NCBI RefSeq assembly: GCF_900582625.1
Contig: NZ_UTIQ01000138.1
Location: 62,001 to 126,000, forward strand
Origin: Pseudomonas viridiflava
GTDB taxonomy: Bacteria > Pseudomonadota > Gammaproteobacteria > Pseudomonadales > Pseudomonadaceae
Length of the DNA stretch: 64,000 nt
Direction: 5' to 3'
The stretch's first letter is position 1, and every line of letters begins with the position of its first letter. This document shows, in pieces, positions 8,915-17,765 of the stretch. A program made the position numbers and the translations under genes. The notes beneath the pieces were generated by a model, which searched no databases, had not been told where the DNA came from, and saw nothing but the letters and a program-made list of their open reading frames with translations.

Positions 8915-9090
8915 ACCTGTGGGAGCGGCTTTAGCCGCGATTGGCTGGGCCTGCAAAGCACATTTGCAAATAACGCGTCACGGCTGGCCCTCACCCCCAG
9001 CCCCTCTCCCGCAAGCGGGAGAGGGGAGCCTCGACGCCGTTTAGTCACCGATTGCGGTTAGCCTCTCTTCCCGGCGGGAGGGCCGGGGAG
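8915..9090. repeat. REP half-site plus two 'CTCACCCC...CTCTCCC' repeats
   Basis: This gap has a REP palindrome (GGGAGCGGCTTTAGCCGCGA, near 8922) and a second repeat family (CCCTCACCCCCAGCCCCTCT at about 8990, with partial copies near 9062). The second family recurs near 30228, 34073 and 42427. Confidence 0.7.
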
Positions 9091-9101
9091 AGTGAAGACC
9101 G

Positions 9102-10010
9102 TCACGCCATATCACTCAAACTAAATTCCTCCCCAAGAAAATCAATCAACGTGCGCACCGACGGCAGCAACCCGCGCCGCGAGGGAAAGATGGCGTGCAC
9201 GATCCCGCATTTCGGCGTCCACCCCGGCAGCATTTCCACCAAGGTGCCGGCGGCCAGATCATCCCGCACCGCCACCCTCGGCAGATGCACAATGCCCACG
9301 CCCGCCAGCGCCGCGTCGCGTAGGGCGCGCAGGTCGTCGGTGACCATGCGCGGGCGGTGGTTGATCTGCAGGCTCGCACCTTCGCTGTTGAACAACTCCC
9401 ACTGATACTCGCGCTGCTGCCCGCCCCAAAACAGACTCGGCAGGCGACTCAATTCTTCCGGCGCGAACCCCACGTCCAGGCACTGCGCGTACTGCGGGTG
9501 GCCGACCAGGCATTGCGTGCTGTTGCCCAGCACCTTCATCACCATGTCGGTGTTTTCGAGCGGCGGAAAACGCACACGCAGGGCGATGTCGAAGCCTTCG
9601 TGCAGCACGTCCACGCGGCGGTTGGTGGCTTCAATCGCCAGCTCCACCAACGGGTACTTGAGCATGTAGCGCGTCAGCATCGGCCCCACCCATGAGTTGA
9701 GCAACGTAGTGGGGCAGGCCAGGCGAACCAGCCCGCGCGGCTCACTGCGGTTGCGCTCGATCACCTCGGCGGCGCTTTCCGCCTCCACGCGCATGGCCAC
9801 GCAGCGCTGGTAATAGGCCTGGCCGATTTCCGTCAGCGCGTTATGCCGGCTGGTGCGGTGCAGCAAGCGCACGCCCAGGCGTTCTTCCAACTGCGTAATG
9901 CGTCGGCTGAGTTTCGACTTGGGCATATCCAGCGCGCGCCCGGCGGCGGCGAAGCCACCGTGTTCCACCACCTGGGTGAAGTAGTAGAGGGTGTTGAGGT
10001 CTTCCAACAT
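9102..10010 (-). CDS. LysR-family regulator, divergent from YcaC-type hydrolase
   Basis: The protein has 302 residues. It has an N-terminal LysR helix-turn-helix (MLEDLNTLYYFTQVVEHGGF, AAAGRALDMPKSKLSRRITQ) of the 'DMPKSKLSRR' CrgA/PtxE-like subgroup, and a C-terminal effector domain (PRGLVRLACPTTLLNSWVGP). The gene is divergent from the isochorismatase-like hydrolase at 10174, a pairing seen repeatedly in Pseudomonas; it probably regulates that gene. A palindrome directly at its start suggests autoregulation. Confidence 0.85.
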   Translation of the reverse strand: MLEDLNTLYYFTQVVEHGGFAAAGRALDMPKSKLSRRITQLEERLGVRLLHRTSRHNALTEIGQAYYQRCVAMRVEAESAAEVIERNRSEPRGLVRLACPTTLLNSWVGPMLTRYMLKYPLVELAIEATNRRVDVLHEGFDIALRVRFPPLENTDMVMKVLGNSTQCLVGHPQYAQCLDVGFAPEELSRLPSLFWGGQQREYQWELFNSEGASLQINHRPRMVTDDLRALRDAALAGVGIVHLPRVAVRDDLAAGTLVEMLPGWTPKCGIVHAIFPSRRGLLPSVRTLIDFLGEEFSLSDMA

Positions 10011-10028
10011 CGTTCTCCAAATAGAACG
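10011..10028. promoter_or_regulatory. Candidate LysR operator upstream of ycaC-like gene
   Basis: CGTTCT-N6-AGAACG is an exact dyad abutting the lysR start codon, in the 163-bp divergent region. Position and form fit an autoregulatory LysR site. Confidence 0.45.
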
Positions 10029-10173
10029 CTAGAGGCAATTTTTGCAGTCTAGTGCAGAAAGGGTGTCGATTTTAAGCTTTACCCATACCGCAGCGAACAC
10101 AAACGCAGCGGCAAACGAAACACACCCTTACCGCCGACTAACCGGCACCCAATCAGAAAGCGAGGAACGCACC

Positions 10174-10806
10174 ATGACTACTTCTTACAAATACAACCGT
10201 CTCGACAAAGACAACGCCGTGGTTCTGCTGGTCGACCATCAAGCCGGTTTGCTCTCCCTGGTTCGCGACATCGAACCGGACAAATTCAAAAACAACGTGC
10301 TGGCCGTTGCTGATCTGGCTAAGTTCTTCAAGCTGCCCACCATCCTCACCACCAGCTTTGAAACCGGCCCCAACGGCCCGCTGATGCCAGAGCTGAAAGA
10401 AATGTTCCCCGAGGCGCCGTACATCGCCCGCCCTGGCCAGATCAACGCCTGGGACAACGAAGATTTCGTTAAAGCCATCAAAGCCACCGGCAAGAAACAA
10501 CTGATCATCGCCGGCGTGGTAACCGAAGTGTGCGTAGCGTTCCCGGCCCTGTCGGCCATCGAAGAAGGCTTCGACGTGTTCGTGGTGACCGACGCTTCCG
10601 GCACCTTCAACGAAATGACCCGCGACGCCGCCTGGGACCGTATGTCCGCCGCCGGTGCGCAACTGATGAACTGGTTTGGCGTGGCTTGCGAGCTGCACCG
10701 CGACTGGCGCAACGACATCGAAGGCTTGGGCACCTTGTGCGCCAACCACATTCCGGACTACCGCAATTTGTTCACCAGCTACAACGCGCTGACGGCCAAG
10801 AAATAA
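10174..10806 (+). CDS. Isochorismatase-like cysteine hydrolase (YcaC family)
   Basis: The protein has 210 residues. The ATG at 10174 has a GAGGAA ribosome site; the longer open frame has no support. The cysteine-hydrolase triad is visible: Asp in VLLVDHQAGLL, Lys in the KATGKKQLIIAGV region, and Cys in GVVTEVCVAFPA. The tail (DRMSAAGAQLMNWFGVACEL, HRDWRND) is typical of YcaC, an octameric enzyme of unknown physiological substrate. A rho-independent terminator follows directly, so it is monocistronic and probably under the divergent LysR. Confidence 0.85.
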   Translation: MTTSYKYNRLDKDNAVVLLVDHQAGLLSLVRDIEPDKFKNNVLAVADLAKFFKLPTILTTSFETGPNGPLMPELKEMFPEAPYIARPGQINAWDNEDFVKAIKATGKKQLIIAGVVTEVCVAFPALSAIEEGFDVFVVTDASGTFNEMTRDAAWDRMSAAGAQLMNWFGVACELHRDWRNDIEGLGTLCANHIPDYRNLFTSYNALTAKK

Positions 10807-10828
10807 GGAGGGCGGGTTACAGGCAAAC

Positions 10829-10856
10829 CGGGGCTCAAATGAGCCCCGTTTTTTTT
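10829..10856 (+). terminator. Rho-independent terminator of ycaC-like gene
   Basis: The stem CGGGGCTC-AAAT-GAGCCCCG is followed by eight T residues. Confidence 0.9.
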
Positions 10857-10863
10857 GCCTTTT

Positions 10864-10955
10864 TGTAGGAGCGAGCTTGCTCGCGAATGGGCGCGACGCG
10901 GTTCTCCTGAATACGCTGCGTCGCCTTCATTCGCGAGCAAGCTCGCTCCTACGTT
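10864..10955. repeat. REP doublet
   Basis: TGTAGGAGCGAGCTTGCTCG at the left faces CGAGCAAGCTCGCTCCTACG at the right, with about 50 bp between. It lies between two convergent units. Confidence 0.85.
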
Positions 10956-10975
10956 GTAGACGGCGTCGCCGGCCT

Positions 10976-12334
10976 CTATCCGGAAAACACCAACGAAAAC
11001 ACCGTCCCTCCCACATCACTGCGCACCCGAACCTCGCCCCCATGCGCCTGCATGATCGAACGCACAATCGCCAACCCCAACCCGCCAGAATCGCCCGGCT
11101 GCGCGCGCGATGGATCGCAGCGGTAGAAGCGTTCGAACAGATGCGGCACATGCTCGGCCGCAATCGCCGGCCCCAGGTTGTGCACGCTCACTTCAACCTC
11201 AGCGCCAACTGTGCGGGAACGCAACGTAATCGGCTGGCCCATTTCGCCATAGCGCAACGCATTGGCCAGCAAGTTCGCCAGCGCACGGCGCAATAAATCC
11301 GGGTCGGCGAGCACGGTGCCCTGGGCATCATTGCGCAACAGCACCTCGCGCTCCTCGGCCATGCCTTCGAAGTATTCGCACAACTGCTCGCCCAGTGCGT
11401 GCAGGTCCACCGGCTGACGATTGATCACCGCCTGCTCGGTGCGCGCCAGAAACAACATGCTGTCGATCATGCGCGCCAGCCGTTCGTATTCTTCCTGGTT
11501 CGAGACCAGCAAATCTTCGTACTCCGCCACGCTGCGTTCACGTTGCAGGGTTTGCTGGGTGTGGCCCATCAGGTTGCTCAGCGGCGTGCGCATTTCGTGG
11601 GCCAGGTCTTCGCAAAACCGCGACAACTGGCCGAAACCCCCTTCAAGGCGCGCGAGCATGTGGTTGAGCGCCTGGCTCAGCGCCTGCAATTCCGCCGTGG
11701 TCTGAAACTCGTCCAGCCGCAGGTGCAGATGCTGGCTGTCGATCGCCGCCGTGCGCTGCGCCAATTCCCGCACAGGCCGCAGCCCGCGTTGGCTCACCAG
11801 CCAGCCCAGGCCGAACGCCAAGACCATGCCGGCGCCCAGGGCCAGCCACAGTTTCAGCCGATACGCCGCCAGCATCTGTTCACGCTCGGTGAGCAGCTTG
11901 CCGGCAATCAGCGTGAGCTGTTGGTCACCGCGGGGCATGCTTTGCCAGGCCAGACGCAGCGGATTGCCCGCCGGGTCGTCGCCGAGCTGGGCCGTGGCGG
12001 CGGCCGGCAGAGCAGGGCGGGGCAAACCGGGCGGGTTGATTTCGATGAGCACGCGGCCGGCGTCGTCCACGACCCACAGCAGATTGTCGCGATTGCCCAG
12101 CATGTTCTCGTACAACTGCGGCCGTTCACGCAGCGCCTCGATGCTCTGGCTGTCGCTCAGAATCGCCTGCATACGCTGCACCCGGCCCAGCAGCGCCTGG
12201 TCATCGCGCCAGGCGATTTCCCGTTGCAACGAGTGGTACAGGTAAAAGCCAATCGCGCCCAACAACAGCGCGCTGACCAACGCAAACATCAGCGCCAGCC
12301 GCACACTCAGCGCACGCGGCGCCCAGCGCTTCAC
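10976..12334 (-). CDS. Sensor histidine kinase, CusS/HprS-like
   Basis: The protein has 452 residues. The GTG start at 12334 overlaps the response-regulator stop by 4 bp (GTGA), so the pair is translationally coupled. It has a transmembrane helix ([20 protein letters not shown]), a periplasmic loop of about 130 residues, a second helix ([20 protein letters not shown]), HAMP, the phospho-acceptor His in [16 protein letters not shown], an N box [10 protein letters not shown] and G box GGLGLAIV. These features are those of the heavy-metal / HprS group. Context (HiuH and a haem-binding protein across a HprR-like box) favours an HprS-type oxidative-stress sensor over a copper sensor; this is inference. 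Confidence 0.85.
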   Translation of the reverse strand: MKRWAPRALSVRLALMFALVSALLLGAIGFYLYHSLQREIAWRDDQALLGRVQRMQAILSDSQSIEALRERPQLYENMLGNRDNLLWVVDDAGRVLIEINPPGLPRPALPAAATAQLGDDPAGNPLRLAWQSMPRGDQQLTLIAGKLLTEREQMLAAYRLKLWLALGAGMVLAFGLGWLVSQRGLRPVRELAQRTAAIDSQHLHLRLDEFQTTAELQALSQALNHMLARLEGGFGQLSRFCEDLAHEMRTPLSNLMGHTQQTLQRERSVAEYEDLLVSNQEEYERLARMIDSMLFLARTEQAVINRQPVDLHALGEQLCEYFEGMAEEREVLLRNDAQGTVLADPDLLRRALANLLANALRYGEMGQPITLRSRTVGAEVEVSVHNLGPAIAAEHVPHLFERFYRCDPSRAQPGDSGGLGLAIVRSIMQAHGGEVRVRSDVGGTVFSLVFSG

Positions 12335-13002
12335 GGCTGCACCGCCAGCGTGTAGCCCATGCCGCGCACGGTGTGGATGAGCTTGCAGGTGAACGGGTCG
12401 TCCACCTTGGCGCGCAGGCGGCGGATGGCGACGTCCACTACATTGGTGTCGCTGTCGAAGTTCATCTGCCACACCTGCGAAGCAATCTGCGCCCGCGACA
12501 ACACTTCGCCCTCACGGCTGAGCAGCAAATGCAGCAGGGCGAATTCCTTGTTCGTCAGCGTTAACCGCTGGCCCTGGCGCGTGACCTGGCGGCGCAGCAA
12601 GTCGAGGTGTAAATCCGCCACCAAGAGCTGCTCCACCTCGCGCGGCGGACCTCGGCGCAGCAAGGTACGCACCCGCGCCAGCAATTCGGCATAGGAAAAC
12701 GGCTTCACCAGATAATCGTCAGCGCCCAACTCAAGGCCTTTTACCCGGTCTTCCACCGCATCGCGCGCGGTCAAAAACAGCACGGGTGTTTGCTGCTTGC
12801 GGCGGATGATTTGCAGCAACTGCCAGCCGTCGATGCCGGGCAACTGCACATCCAGAATGATTAGATCGAACGTTTCTTCTTGCGCCAGGTGCTGGCCGTC
12901 CAGGCCGTTGTGCGCGACCTCCACCAAATAGCCCGACTCACTCAGCCCCTTACGCAAGTAATCGGCCGTTTTCACTTCGTCTTCCACCAGCAAAATACGC
13001 AT
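12331..13002 (-). CDS. OmpR-family response regulator, CusR/HprR-like
   Basis: The protein has 223 residues. The start at 13002 ([20 protein letters not shown]) is preferred over an upstream GTG. The receiver has the acidic pocket VED, phospho-acceptor Asp in [13 protein letters not shown], and Lys in [11 protein letters not shown]. The winged helix ends in [20 protein letters not shown]. It belongs to the CusR/CopR/HprR subgroup and is first in a two-gene operon with the kinase. The palindrome at 13054-13071 just upstream is nearly identical to the E. coli HprR box, suggesting autoregulation and control of the divergent genes. Confidence 0.88.
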   Translation of the reverse strand: MRILLVEDEVKTADYLRKGLSESGYLVEVAHNGLDGQHLAQEETFDLIILDVQLPGIDGWQLLQIIRRKQQTPVLFLTARDAVEDRVKGLELGADDYLVKPFSYAELLARVRTLLRRGPPREVEQLLVADLHLDLLRRQVTRQGQRLTLTNKEFALLHLLLSREGEVLSRAQIASQVWQMNFDSDTNVVDVAIRRLRAKVDDPFTCKLIHTVRGMGYTLAVQP

Positions 13003-13053
13003 GGGTTCCTCCACCACAGGCGCATAAGGCTAGGCGTTTGCGCGCCGTTGTCC

Positions 13054-13071
13054 CATTACAAATTCGTAATG
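13054..13071. promoter_or_regulatory. HprR/CusR-type box
   Basis: CATTACAAATTCGTAATG is an 18-bp dyad located between the response regulator and the divergent haem-binding / HIU hydrolase genes. It differs at only two or three central positions from the E. coli HprR box as I recall it (CATTACAAAATTGTAATG). Confidence 0.7.
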
Positions 13072-13140
13072 CAGGCGTAATCGGGCCGTGGGGCAGGGCG
13101 CCGCACCATGGCCGCCACTTGTCACCGACCGGAAAACGCC

Positions 13141-13644
13141 ATGCTTAGCCGAATCGCCCCACTCACACTGCTCACCCTCGCCTTTAGCGCCACCGTCATG
13201 GCCGCCCCGTCTGCCGCGCCGGTTGCCCAACGCGCCGACGTCACCCTGGCCCTGGCCAACCAACTGCTCGACACCACGCTCGCCACCTGCCACGCCCTCG
13301 GCCAAACCGCCGTGGCAGCCGTGGTGGATCGCGGCGGCAATCTGGTGGCGGTGCAGCGTGACGACAACGTCGGCCCGCACAACACCCTGGCCGCGCAACG
13401 CAAAGCCTTCACCGCGCTATCGACCAAAACCGCCACCAGCACCCTCGCCGAACGCGCCCGCAGTAACCCCGACGCCGCCAACCTCACCACCGTCAGCGAA
13501 CTGCTGTTACTTGGCGGCGGACTGCCCTTGCGCGTCGGCGACCAAGTAATCGGCGCCATCGGCGTAGCGGGTGCGGGCGGCAGCGCCAACGACGAAGGCT
13601 GCGCCCAGAAAGCCATCAGCCAACACCTACCTACCCAGCCATAA
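13141..13644 (+). CDS. Exported haem-binding GlcG/HbpS-family protein
   Basis: The protein has 167 residues. It starts with a signal peptide (MLSRIAPLTLLTLAFSATVM, cut near AAP). The remainder is a GlcG/HbpS-type (formerly DUF336) domain: AVVDRGGNLVAVQRDDNVGP, AQRKAFTALSTKTATS, GGGLPLRVGDQVIGAIGVAG and the DEGCAQKAI end. Related proteins bind haem and can protect against or sense oxidative stress. It lies 15 bp upstream of the HIU hydrolase gene, likely co-transcribed from the HprR-box promoter. Confidence 0.8.
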   Translation: MLSRIAPLTLLTLAFSATVMAAPSAAPVAQRADVTLALANQLLDTTLATCHALGQTAVAAVVDRGGNLVAVQRDDNVGPHNTLAAQRKAFTALSTKTATSTLAERARSNPDAANLTTVSELLLLGGGLPLRVGDQVIGAIGVAGAGGSANDEGCAQKAISQHLPTQP

Positions 13645-13659
13645 CCCAGGAGCTCACCC

Positions 13660-14070
13660 ATGAAACGCCTCACCACCTTGCTCGCCAGCCTGGCCCTCAG
13701 CGCCGTCGCCAGCCTTGCCCAGGCCGCCGACAACCCCTTGAGCGTGCACGTACTCAACCTGCAAGACGGCCTGCCATCCTCCGACGTGCGCGTCACCCTG
13801 GAACAACAAACCGGCGCCACCTGGACCCTGCTCAACAGCGGCACCACCAACGAACAAGGCCGCATTCCCGCCCTCTACCCCGAAGGCAAAAAACTGGAAA
13901 AAGGCACCTACCGCGTCACCTTCAAAACCGGCGACTGGTTCCGCAGCCACAACGCCGCCACCTTCTTCCCCGAAGTGCCAGTGATCTTCGCCGTCGACGG
14001 TGCAGTGGCGCATTACCACATTCCGTTGCTGCTGAGCCCGTATGGTTTCTCGACCTATCGCGGGAATTGA
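13660..14070 (+). CDS. hiuH: Periplasmic 5-hydroxyisourate hydrolase (HiuH)
   Basis: The protein has 136 residues: a signal peptide (MKRLTTLLASLALSAVASLA, cut at AQA) and a transthyretin-like domain. It begins LSVHVLNLQDGLPSSDVRV and ends in the family signature HYHIPLLLSPYGFSTYRG. The enzyme hydrolyses 5-hydroxyisourate to OHCU. The exported form corresponds to E. coli HiuH (YedX), which sits next to hprRS (yedWV), and the same neighbourhood is present here. A strong ribosome site (AGGAGC) and a terminator frame the gene. Confidence 0.88.
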   Translation: MKRLTTLLASLALSAVASLAQAADNPLSVHVLNLQDGLPSSDVRVTLEQQTGATWTLLNSGTTNEQGRIPALYPEGKKLEKGTYRVTFKTGDWFRSHNAATFFPEVPVIFAVDGAVAHYHIPLLLSPYGFSTYRGN

Positions 14071-14080
14071 TGGAAGCAAA

Positions 14081-14104
14081 AAGCCCCGCGGAAGCGGGGC
14101 TTTC
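14081..14104 (+). terminator. Rho-independent terminator of hiuH
   Basis: The stem AAGCCCCGC-GGAA-GCGGGGCTT is followed by a short T-run. Confidence 0.8.
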
Positions 14105-14207
14105 TGATGACGGAGCGACAAACACACTCGTAGGTTGCGGTTGAGCGCAGCGAAGCCCAATAGGGCGCGAACTCAGTCCTCCGACCAAGCGCCGTCCTCA
14201 ACCTGCT

Positions 14208-14771
14208 CTACAGAAGTGACGCGTACCCCCAAACCAGAACGAGCCAGAACATCAACCCGAACGCCAGGCATAGGTAGTTAGAGAACGACAGTCGAGAATT
14301 GCGGGCACCTGTCGAATCGCCGCTCGCCTGGTTAGCTTTGCGTTGTAAGCCGATTAAGGGGATCAAGCAGAGCAAGCCGAAAAGATCCAACCCAATGGCC
14401 ATCGCTTTCGGTATTTCCCACGGAATCGTACTTCGACCAAGCAGCGTGCCCATTACGGCGATAATTACGAACCAGAACGGCGCATCGTTATAGCGCCGGG
14501 TAACTATTTTCCGCGCATCGAGCAGATGGTTCATTCGTCGAGACAACGCATGCACGAAAAATACCGAAAACAGGCCTCGGAAAAAGGGCCAGATTCTTTT
14601 CGGCATGCTGCCGCGCTGAGTGCTCCACTGTTTGTAACCCCAATAGACTTGATACGCTCCGAGGGTCCCGATAAACATAATTATCATCTTGGCAATCGAG
14701 GTGACAAAGAACGTCTCTTGCTCTTTCTTCTCCAACAAGGAAGCGGCCGGGGGCTGATAAATGTTTTCCAT
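14208..14771 (-). CDS. Unknown four-helix membrane protein
   Basis: The protein has 187 residues. The start at 14771 (MENIYQPPAASLLEKKEQET) is preferred to the longer frame. Hydrophobic segments occur at MIIMFIGTLGAYQVYWGY, APFWFVIIAVMGTLL, AIGLDLFGLLCLIPLIGL and LCLAFGLMFWLVLVWGYA. The motif YWGYKQW after the first helix and PFFRGLFSVFFVHAL recur in a family of uncharacterised proteobacterial inner-membrane proteins. No partner genes are apparent. Confidence 0.65.
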   Translation of the reverse strand: MENIYQPPAASLLEKKEQETFFVTSIAKMIIMFIGTLGAYQVYWGYKQWSTQRGSMPKRIWPFFRGLFSVFFVHALSRRMNHLLDARKIVTRRYNDAPFWFVIIAVMGTLLGRSTIPWEIPKAMAIGLDLFGLLCLIPLIGLQRKANQASGDSTGARNSRLSFSNYLCLAFGLMFWLVLVWGYASLL

Positions 14772-15039
14772 TAGTCGTCCTGGATATTTAAGGCGCGGGG
14801 GGCACCGGGCAATTTGTTGATGCACGGAAGGTCCGCTGCGTGGATCGTGTTCTTAAGCACCGGGCGGGAAAATAAAGAGGTGTTAATCGAGAGGCAACGC
14901 AGGCATTGCGCCAGCTAATTTGCTCATATCCACCCGCGATCAGGCCCTAAGCAACGGGGCCCGTGCGGTTGCTGTAGAAGCATGGAAACGCTCTGTCGCG
15001 CGGCCTACAGAAACTTCAGCCACGTCCACCAGCACAACG

Positions 15040-15540
15040 TCAACGAGCCGAGGCAGAAAGGCTCTTGGTCTTAGCGTCCAATACCATCGCCCGCAACGTC
15101 GCCAACGTTTCCTTACCCGCCGGAAAATCAAACACGCCGCTTTCCGAGAGCGTCGTCACCCGTTCGCCGTTGTTCAAGGTGAGCTCGATAAACGCCAGAT
15201 GCTCGGACCAAGAGCGATAACGCCGCGTCATAAAAATCGCGTGCCGCGAAGTTACCGAGCGCACCTGCGTGAGCGGGATGCGGCGGTGTTCCAGGCCGGT
15301 CACCATCAGCTCGTCGCCATGCACCAACACGGGCAGGCTGCGCTTCACCCAAAACCACTCAACCGTGAAACGCCCCGTTATCAGCAGCATAAACAGCGCG
15401 AACACCTTGGCTTCGCCATTGGGCGTTTCGAACAGCGCCATTACCGTCATGCCGCTCATCACCACCAGCAGCAACAGGGTAATCAGGCGATAGAAATACA
15501 CCTTATGAAACTCGGAAAGGGTAAGTAAGCGCAGATCCAT
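15040..15540 (-). CDS. Small membrane protein with PH-like C-terminal domain
   Basis: The protein has 166 residues. The start at 15540 (MDLRLLTLSEFHKVYFYRL) gives two adjacent transmembrane helices (LITLLLLVVMSGMTVMALF and AKVFALFMLLITGRFTVEW). A beta-rich domain follows (VHGDELMVTGLEHRRIPLTQ, RSVTSRHAIFM, HLAFIELTLNNGERVTTL) like the bacterial PH domains that sit under two-helix anchors. It stands alone and its function is unknown. Confidence 0.6.
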   Translation of the reverse strand: MDLRLLTLSEFHKVYFYRLITLLLLVVMSGMTVMALFETPNGEAKVFALFMLLITGRFTVEWFWVKRSLPVLVHGDELMVTGLEHRRIPLTQVRSVTSRHAIFMTRRYRSWSEHLAFIELTLNNGERVTTLSESGVFDFPAGKETLATLRAMVLDAKTKSLSASAR

Positions 15541-15719
15541 GGGGCGGCTTCCTGAGGCGAGCACAGCGAAAAAACAAGCGAACGGCGATTGGAACAGACA
15601 ACCGTCAGCCCTGCGCAGCCATGTCATCAAACTGTGGCCTGGCGCCTATTTTTCCCGGCGAGCGGGACGCTTCGGCTATCATCCGCGCCCCTTAATGCCC
15701 ACCGCACGCGCAGGTCATC

Positions 15720-16466
15720 ATGCCCGGCAACGCCCTTTATACCGACCTGTCCGGCTACTACGACCTGATGTGCGCCGACATCGACTACCGCGCCCAAAGC
15801 CACAGCGCTCATCGCCTGCACCAACTCTTCGGCAACGCCGGCAAGCGCCACCTCGACCTTGCCTGCGGCACCGGCCCCCATGTGCGCCACTTCCTCGACG
15901 CCGGCTACCAAAGCGCCGGCCTCGACATCAACCCACCCATGCTCGACAAAGCCCGACTGCGCTGCCCCGAAGCGCACTTCAGCGCCCAGGACATGTGCGC
16001 CTTCACCGTGGCCGAACCGGTCGACCTCATCACCTGCTTTCTGTACTCCATCCACTACAGCGCCACCCTCGAGCGCCTCACCGCCTGCATCGCCGCCGCC
16101 CACAACGCCCTGGCCGCAGGCGGCGTGTTTTGCTTTAACGCCGTGGATAAAAACCACATCGACAACGCCTCCTTCGTCTCCCACACCGCCCAGCACGAGG
16201 ACAGCCTGTTTGGCTTCAGCTCGTCGTGGAGCTACCCCGGAGAAGGGGAGCGGCAATCGTTGAAACTGCGCATTGAACGGACCGTGGGCGAGGGCGCGAT
16301 GCAGGTGTGGCATGACGAGCACGCGATGGTGGCGGTGAGCTTTGCTGAGCTGCAGGGGGTGTTGGAACGGTACTTCGAGGTGCGGGTGATGGCGCACGAT
16401 TATCAGAAGTTGGTGGAGTGGGATGGGGTGGTGGGGAATGCGTTGTTTGTTTGTGTGAAGGCTTGA
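15720..16466 (+). CDS. Class I SAM-dependent methyltransferase
   Basis: The protein has 248 residues. Motif I is HLDLACGTGPHVRHFLDAG (about 43-62), then the acidic residue in AGLDINPPML and the DMCAFTVAEPVDLITC region. The middle part (FLYSIHYSATLERLTACIAA, GGVFCFNAVD) matches small-molecule methyltransferases of the YcgJ/UbiE-like group. The substrate is unknown. Confidence 0.78.
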   Translation: MPGNALYTDLSGYYDLMCADIDYRAQSHSAHRLHQLFGNAGKRHLDLACGTGPHVRHFLDAGYQSAGLDINPPMLDKARLRCPEAHFSAQDMCAFTVAEPVDLITCFLYSIHYSATLERLTACIAAAHNALAAGGVFCFNAVDKNHIDNASFVSHTAQHEDSLFGFSSSWSYPGEGERQSLKLRIERTVGEGAMQVWHDEHAMVAVSFAELQGVLERYFEVRVMAHDYQKLVEWDGVVGNALFVCVKA

Positions 16467-16501
16467 AGAAGAGCGTTACCAAAGCGCGGGTCAGCAGATA
16501 G

Positions 16502-17305
16502 CTACTCAATCGCCCGCAAAAATTGGAGCAGCGCTGCATTAACCGCGCCCGGCGACTCCACCATGGCGATATGCGACGTATCGGCCAGCACCACCATCTG
16601 CGCGCCCGCAATGTTTTGCGCGATTACCGCCGCGGCGGCGGGCGGTGTGCTCGGGTCCAGGTCGCCAACCAAAACGAGGGTAGGGCAGGCGATTTCCCCG
16701 AGCCGCTTCTCGACATCAAAGGTCGCAATCATCCGCCACATGGCCGCATGCACGGTTGGGTCGTCCGCCAGCAACATGGCCGTCACGCGGGCCATCAGCT
16801 CGGGGCGTTCGCGCCGGGTTTGCGCGCTGAACCAGCGCTCCAGGCTGGACTGCACCACGGCCGCCATTCCGTCGTGTTCCACCGCCAGCGCCCGGGCGCG
16901 CATGCCCTCGCGCGCCGCATCGGCAAAGCTGGCAGCCGTAGCGATCAGGCACAACGAGCGCACCCGCGTGGGATAAGCCAACGCCAACGTTTGCGCCACC
17001 ATACCGCCCACCGAAATCCCCACCACATGCACGGCGCCGTTGCCCAGGTGCTCGATCAGCTGCGCCACCTGGGCACTGATAGCCGCAAAGCTAAAGCCAT
17101 CCGCCCGCGCAACCGAACCGCCATGGCCGGGGAGGTCGAACGCCACCACCTGAAAGTGCGGCGCCAGCGCCTGAACCTGCTCATCCCACCACGTTAAGTC
17201 GTAACCCACCGGGTGAATCAACAACACCGTGCCGGCGCCCGACAACCCCGTTCTGCGCCAATTAAGCCCGGAGCTATCGCGTTGACTGCCGATGGATAAA
17301 TGCAT
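16502..17305 (-). CDS. Alpha/beta hydrolase, 3-oxoadipate enol-lactonase-like
   Basis: The protein has 267 residues. An excellent ribosome site (AAGGAGGT) sets the start at 17305. It has the oxyanion segment LLIHPVGYDLTWWD, nucleophile elbow GISVGGMVAQ, acid in VGDLDPSTPP and base His in ADTSHIAMVESP, in the style of PcaD. It is divergent from an HxlR regulator 97 bp away, suggesting an inducible detoxification or catabolic role. Confidence 0.78.
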   Translation of the reverse strand: MHLSIGSQRDSSGLNWRRTGLSGAGTVLLIHPVGYDLTWWDEQVQALAPHFQVVAFDLPGHGGSVARADGFSFAAISAQVAQLIEHLGNGAVHVVGISVGGMVAQTLALAYPTRVRSLCLIATAASFADAAREGMRARALAVEHDGMAAVVQSSLERWFSAQTRRERPELMARVTAMLLADDPTVHAAMWRMIATFDVEKRLGEIACPTLVLVGDLDPSTPPAAAAVIAQNIAGAQMVVLADTSHIAMVESPGAVNAALLQFLRAIE

Positions 17306-17364
17306 TGAATAAACCTCCTTTGCCGGGTGAGCGAGCATGCTAAGCGCGCGCCGCCCAAGGGCGT

Positions 17365-17376
17365 AAGTAGGCACTT
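17365..17376. promoter_or_regulatory. Possible HxlR operator
   Basis: AAGT-AGGC-ACTT lies in the divergent region between the hydrolase and the HxlR gene. It is a short dyad in the right place; support is weak. Confidence 0.25.
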
Positions 17377-17402
17377 TGAAGTAACCCCGCCATGAGGCCG
17401 CC

Positions 17403-17765
17403 ATGCCATCAGCAACTCCAGCCCCGCATTTCGAGCAACCCGGCGAAGCCTGCCAAATGCACGGCCTGCTCGAACTGCTCTCCGGGCCCTGGACCCTGCA
17501 CATCCTCTGCTCACTGGCCATCAACGGGCCGATGCGCTTTGGCGAACTCAAACGGCACATCGACGGCATCTCCGCCCGGCTGCTCACCGTGCGCCTGCGA
17601 ATGCTTGAAGCGCGCGGCATTATTAACCGCCACGCCACGGACCAGGTGCCGTCAGAAGTGACGTACTCGCCAGCGCAGCGGTTAGAAGAAATGCAGGTAG
17701 TGATAAAGGCGCTGAAAGGCTTGGCGGTTAAGTGGGAAGGGGAGGATGTTGGGATAGAGGGCTAG
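17403..17765 (+). CDS. HxlR-family transcriptional regulator
   Basis: The protein has 120 residues. It is a winged-helix HxlR domain: a Cys in GEACQMHGLLELLSGPWTLH, then ILCSLAINGPMRFGELKRHI, DGISARLLTVRLRMLEARGI and VTYSPAQRLEEMQVVIKAL. HxlR proteins often sense electrophiles through that N-terminal cysteine and control a neighbouring detoxification gene; here the divergent hydrolase is the natural target. Confidence 0.85.
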   Translation: MPSATPAPHFEQPGEACQMHGLLELLSGPWTLHILCSLAINGPMRFGELKRHIDGISARLLTVRLRMLEARGIINRHATDQVPSEVTYSPAQRLEEMQVVIKALKGLAVKWEGEDVGIEG

